A DNA stretch of 5,950 nucleotides from CAZBZG01 sp964496245 (GTDB lineage: Bacteria > Planctomycetota > SZUA-567), in the NCBI GenBank assembly GCA_964496245.1, contig CAZBZG010000287.1, positions 1-5,950 of the forward strand, read 5' to 3'. A program made the translations under genes and the position numbers. Below, piece after piece: positions 4,411 to 5,950 of this stretch. Under the pieces are notes generated by a model that saw nothing but the letters and a program-made list of their open reading frames with translations, made no database searches and was not told the DNA's origin. Every line of letters begins with the position of its first letter. Position 1 is the first letter of the stretch.

Positions 4411-5950
4411 TCAGTTCATCCAGTCCACGTAGTCTTCCACGAAATCGTTCCAGTCGTCCCGGCCGCCCGTGACCTTCTCGCTGAAGGGAACGCCGGTGCG
4501 CGCTCCGGCCGGCGTGTAGCAGTAGGCCGCGCCCAGTCCCCGCCAGAACTTCTTGCGGTTGTCCGCGGAGGCGGGAAGCAGGGCGTAGCGCGTGCCTACG
4601 AGCTTGGCGCCCCAGTCCGGGTAGTAGAGGTTGCTCGGAACGTTCTTGTTGGAGCGGAACGCGAGGAACTCCTTCTCCACCCGGTCGAGCGACCAGGGGT
4701 CCTTGCCGTCGGCCGCGGGTTCGCCGATGCCCGTGATGATCTGCCGCTGCCAGCCCTTGGGAAGCTCGTAGTCGGGATCGTCCTTGGGCTCCACGAAACC
4801 GGCCCGCGCCGTGGCCACGGCCACCTGGCCGGTGGTGCGTCCGAAGAAGTCGCGGAAGAAGAAGGTGCGGTGCGGTGCCCAGAGCGCCACGGTGACCCCG
4901 TGCTTGAAGAAGTTCTTGGTCAGCACCACGGCCGGCGCGAGCTCGGGCTTGGGCGTGCCCGTGTCCGTGCGCGGGGCCCAGGTCTTGCGCACGAAGCGGT
5001 CGCAGGAGAGGTCCCGGCTGCCGTCCACGAGATTGATGTCCGTGCCGAGATCATACCCCTGGTAGGCGCCGACCGAGTTTACCTTGTCGTGGCCGTTGCT
5101 GCTCGCCCCGCCCGTGCCGAGCACATGTTTGTAGGTCATGCCCACGTCGCTCTGCTCGTCCCCGTCCCGGTCGAGCCCCCAGTGCTTGGCATGCGGCCAG
5201 TCGAGACTCAGGCTCTTCTTGCAGACCGGGCAGTTGCCCATGCAGAGCGGGCAGACCATGAATCCGTGGTGCCCTTTGCGGCTCATCCAGTTGACGATGC
5301 GCCCCCGGATCTCCAGCCCGAAGTAGATGGCCTGGACCACGGGCTCGGGCAGCATCTCGATCAGGGCATCGGGGATGCCGTAGCCGGTCAGCACATCCGT
5401 GGTATTGGAAAAGTCGGTGAGGTAGTGCTCGCGGCTGTACCAGTAGATGTCGCCCGAGAAGAAGCCCTCCCAGTCGGCCTTGGTCCAAAAGTGGCCCGGG
5501 AACGGCTGGGCGAACGGCCCGAAGGACCAGATCACGCTCTGGTGCCCGTCTTCCTCCGGCCAGTTGTCGGTCGGGATCGACAGCGGCGGGAACGAGGGCA
5601 GGGGGAGGTACTCGAAGATCACGCCCCACGGGTCTCCGGCTGTGGCGTGGCCCGGCGGCGGGGTGCCCGGGGGCTCGGGCACGGTGATGAAGCCCTTGGG
5701 GCATCGCGTGCACGCGCAGTCGGGCAGCGGAATGGGCCACGGCCAGGGGGGGGGCAAAAACGGCTTCATGACGAACTTGCAGAGCCAGCAGATCTTGGGA
5801 AACCGCAGGCCCGGAACCAGGTCCGGGTACTGGGTCTTGACCTCGGCCGGCTCGCCGCTGCCTGTCTCCACCTTGGTGGTGGTCCGGTTGCTGACCGCGA
5901 CGGCGCAGTAGATGTGCTTGTTGTCTTCCTTTTCGACCAGCCCGTCCCAG
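4411..5950 (-). CDS. TadG-like pilus-associated protein, C-terminal 512 residues (5' end beyond window)
   Basis: The frame is open to the right edge, where it reads DGLVEKEDNKHIYCAVAV, so the gene begins outside the window; the GTG at 5869-5871 is not its start. In the visible part I see no transmembrane helix. Three Cys groups occur: CWLC at 5779-5790, CACTRC at 5701-5718 and CPLCMGNCPVC at 5221-5253. A Trp/Pro-rich stretch (PPPWPWPIPLP) lies between the first two, and a DRDGDEQSD loop at 5146-5172 resembles calcium-binding DxDGDxxxD loops. Near the end, GQVAVATARAGF (4795-4830) and NLYYPDWGAKLVGTRY (4585-4632) resemble the closing region of TadG-like proteins, where an A-x-A segment is followed by a 'N-P-x-W-x-A-x-L' block. 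With the TadE-like gene immediately downstream (TGAATG, no gap), a TadG-like surface or periplasmic role is the best guess. Coding is certain; the family call is moderate because the diagnostic N terminus is not visible. Confidence 0.6.
   Translation of the reverse strand, partial: WDGLVEKEDNKHIYCAVAVSNRTTTKVETGSGEPAEVKTQYPDLVPGLRFPKICWLCKFVMKPFLPPPWPWPIPLPDCACTRCPKGFITVPEPPGTPPPGHATAGDPWGVIFEYLPLPSFPPLSIPTDNWPEEDGHQSVIWSFGPFAQPFPGHFWTKADWEGFFSGDIYWYSREHYLTDFSNTTDVLTGYGIPDALIEMLPEPVVQAIYFGLEIRGRIVNWMSRKGHHGFMVCPLCMGNCPVCKKSLSLDWPHAKHWGLDRDGDEQSDVGMTYKHVLGTGGASSNGHDKVNSVGAYQGYDLGTDINLVDGSRDLSCDRFVRKTWAPRTDTGTPKPELAPAVVLTKNFFKHGVTVALWAPHRTFFFRDFFGRTTGQVAVATARAGFVEPKDDPDYELPKGWQRQIITGIGEPAADGKDPWSLDRVEKEFLAFRSNKNVPSNLYYPDWGAKLVGTRYALLPASADNRKKFWRGLGAAYCYTPAGARTGVPFSEKVTGGRDDWNDFVEDYVDWMN
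5746..5754. repeat. Homopolymer run of nine G (C9 on the coding strand)
   Basis: Nine consecutive G residues on the plus strand lie inside the TadG-like gene, encoding the Pro run in FLPPPWP. Codon use and protein character look genuine on both sides in the same frame, so the length as given keeps the gene open. Such tracts are prone to slippage and to sequencing error. Confidence 0.9.

Noticed and set aside
5008..5025. A von Willebrand A metal-site motif (DxSxS), expected in many TadG proteins, at DGSRDLS
   Set aside because: The fifth position is Asp instead of Ser and no Rossmann-like strand precedes it. If a VWA domain exists it must lie in the part beyond the window.
5051..5740. A 229-codon minus-strand frame within the TadG-like gene
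   Set aside because: The Arg/Ala/Pro/His-rich translation is a frame shadow; the main frame keeps coherent aromatic and Cys motifs throughout.
5869..5871. GTG as the start codon of the TadG-like gene
   Set aside because: The same frame stays open for 26 more codons to the window edge with protein-like sequence (DGLVEKEDNKHIYCAVAV) and there is no ribosome-binding site before the GTG, so the gene starts further right.

Overview
The window is a stretch of a high-GC bacterial chromosome (roughly 60-65% G+C, strong G/C preference at third codon positions). Every supported gene lies on the minus strand, so transcription runs from the right edge to the left. The genes are packed as one apparent operon; gaps are 0 to 33 bases and no terminator or convincing promoter is visible. 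No stretch over 300 bases lacks a gene. I see no RNA genes, insertion sequences, CRISPR arrays or attachment sites.

The cluster belongs to a tad/cpa-type system (tight adherence, Flp-type IVc pilus), the envelope machinery that assembles thin adhesive pili. In transcription order it holds: (1) the 3' part of a large TadG-like protein, cut by the right edge (4411-5950), with several CxxC pairs and a D-rich loop; (2) a TadE-like pseudopilin with a G|NAMLE leader motif (3571-4410), whose ATG directly follows the TGA of gene 1; (3) an unrecognised 180-residue membrane-anchored protein (2995-3537, GTG start); (4) CpaB/RcpC, the SAF-domain periplasmic partner of the secretin (2092-2982, GTG start); (5) CpaC/RcpA, the outer-membrane secretin, with an unusual tail of about 185 residues rich in Ala, Pro and Glu (55-2073); (6) the first eight codons of another gene (1-26) behind a good ribosome-binding site. 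By known gene order in such loci, gene 6 would be expected to be cpaE/tadZ or cpaF, but this is inference.

The genes plausibly work together as follows. CpaC forms the outer-membrane pore, CpaB lines or stabilises it from the periplasm, and TadE and the TadG-like protein are minor pilins or surface/periplasmic accessory proteins. The 180-residue protein sits among them and may be a lineage-specific part. A secretin implies a diderm. The divergent sequences and the placement of tadE/tadG-like genes ahead of cpaB suggest a lineage away from the well-studied Caulobacter and Aggregatibacter types, such as a PVC-group or deltaproteobacterium-like organism. The sequence alone does not settle the phylum.

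Nothing here is a wholly new class of system. The parts most worth a second look are the 180-residue protein, the metal-site-like Cys/Asp module of the TadG-like protein, and the tail of the secretin.
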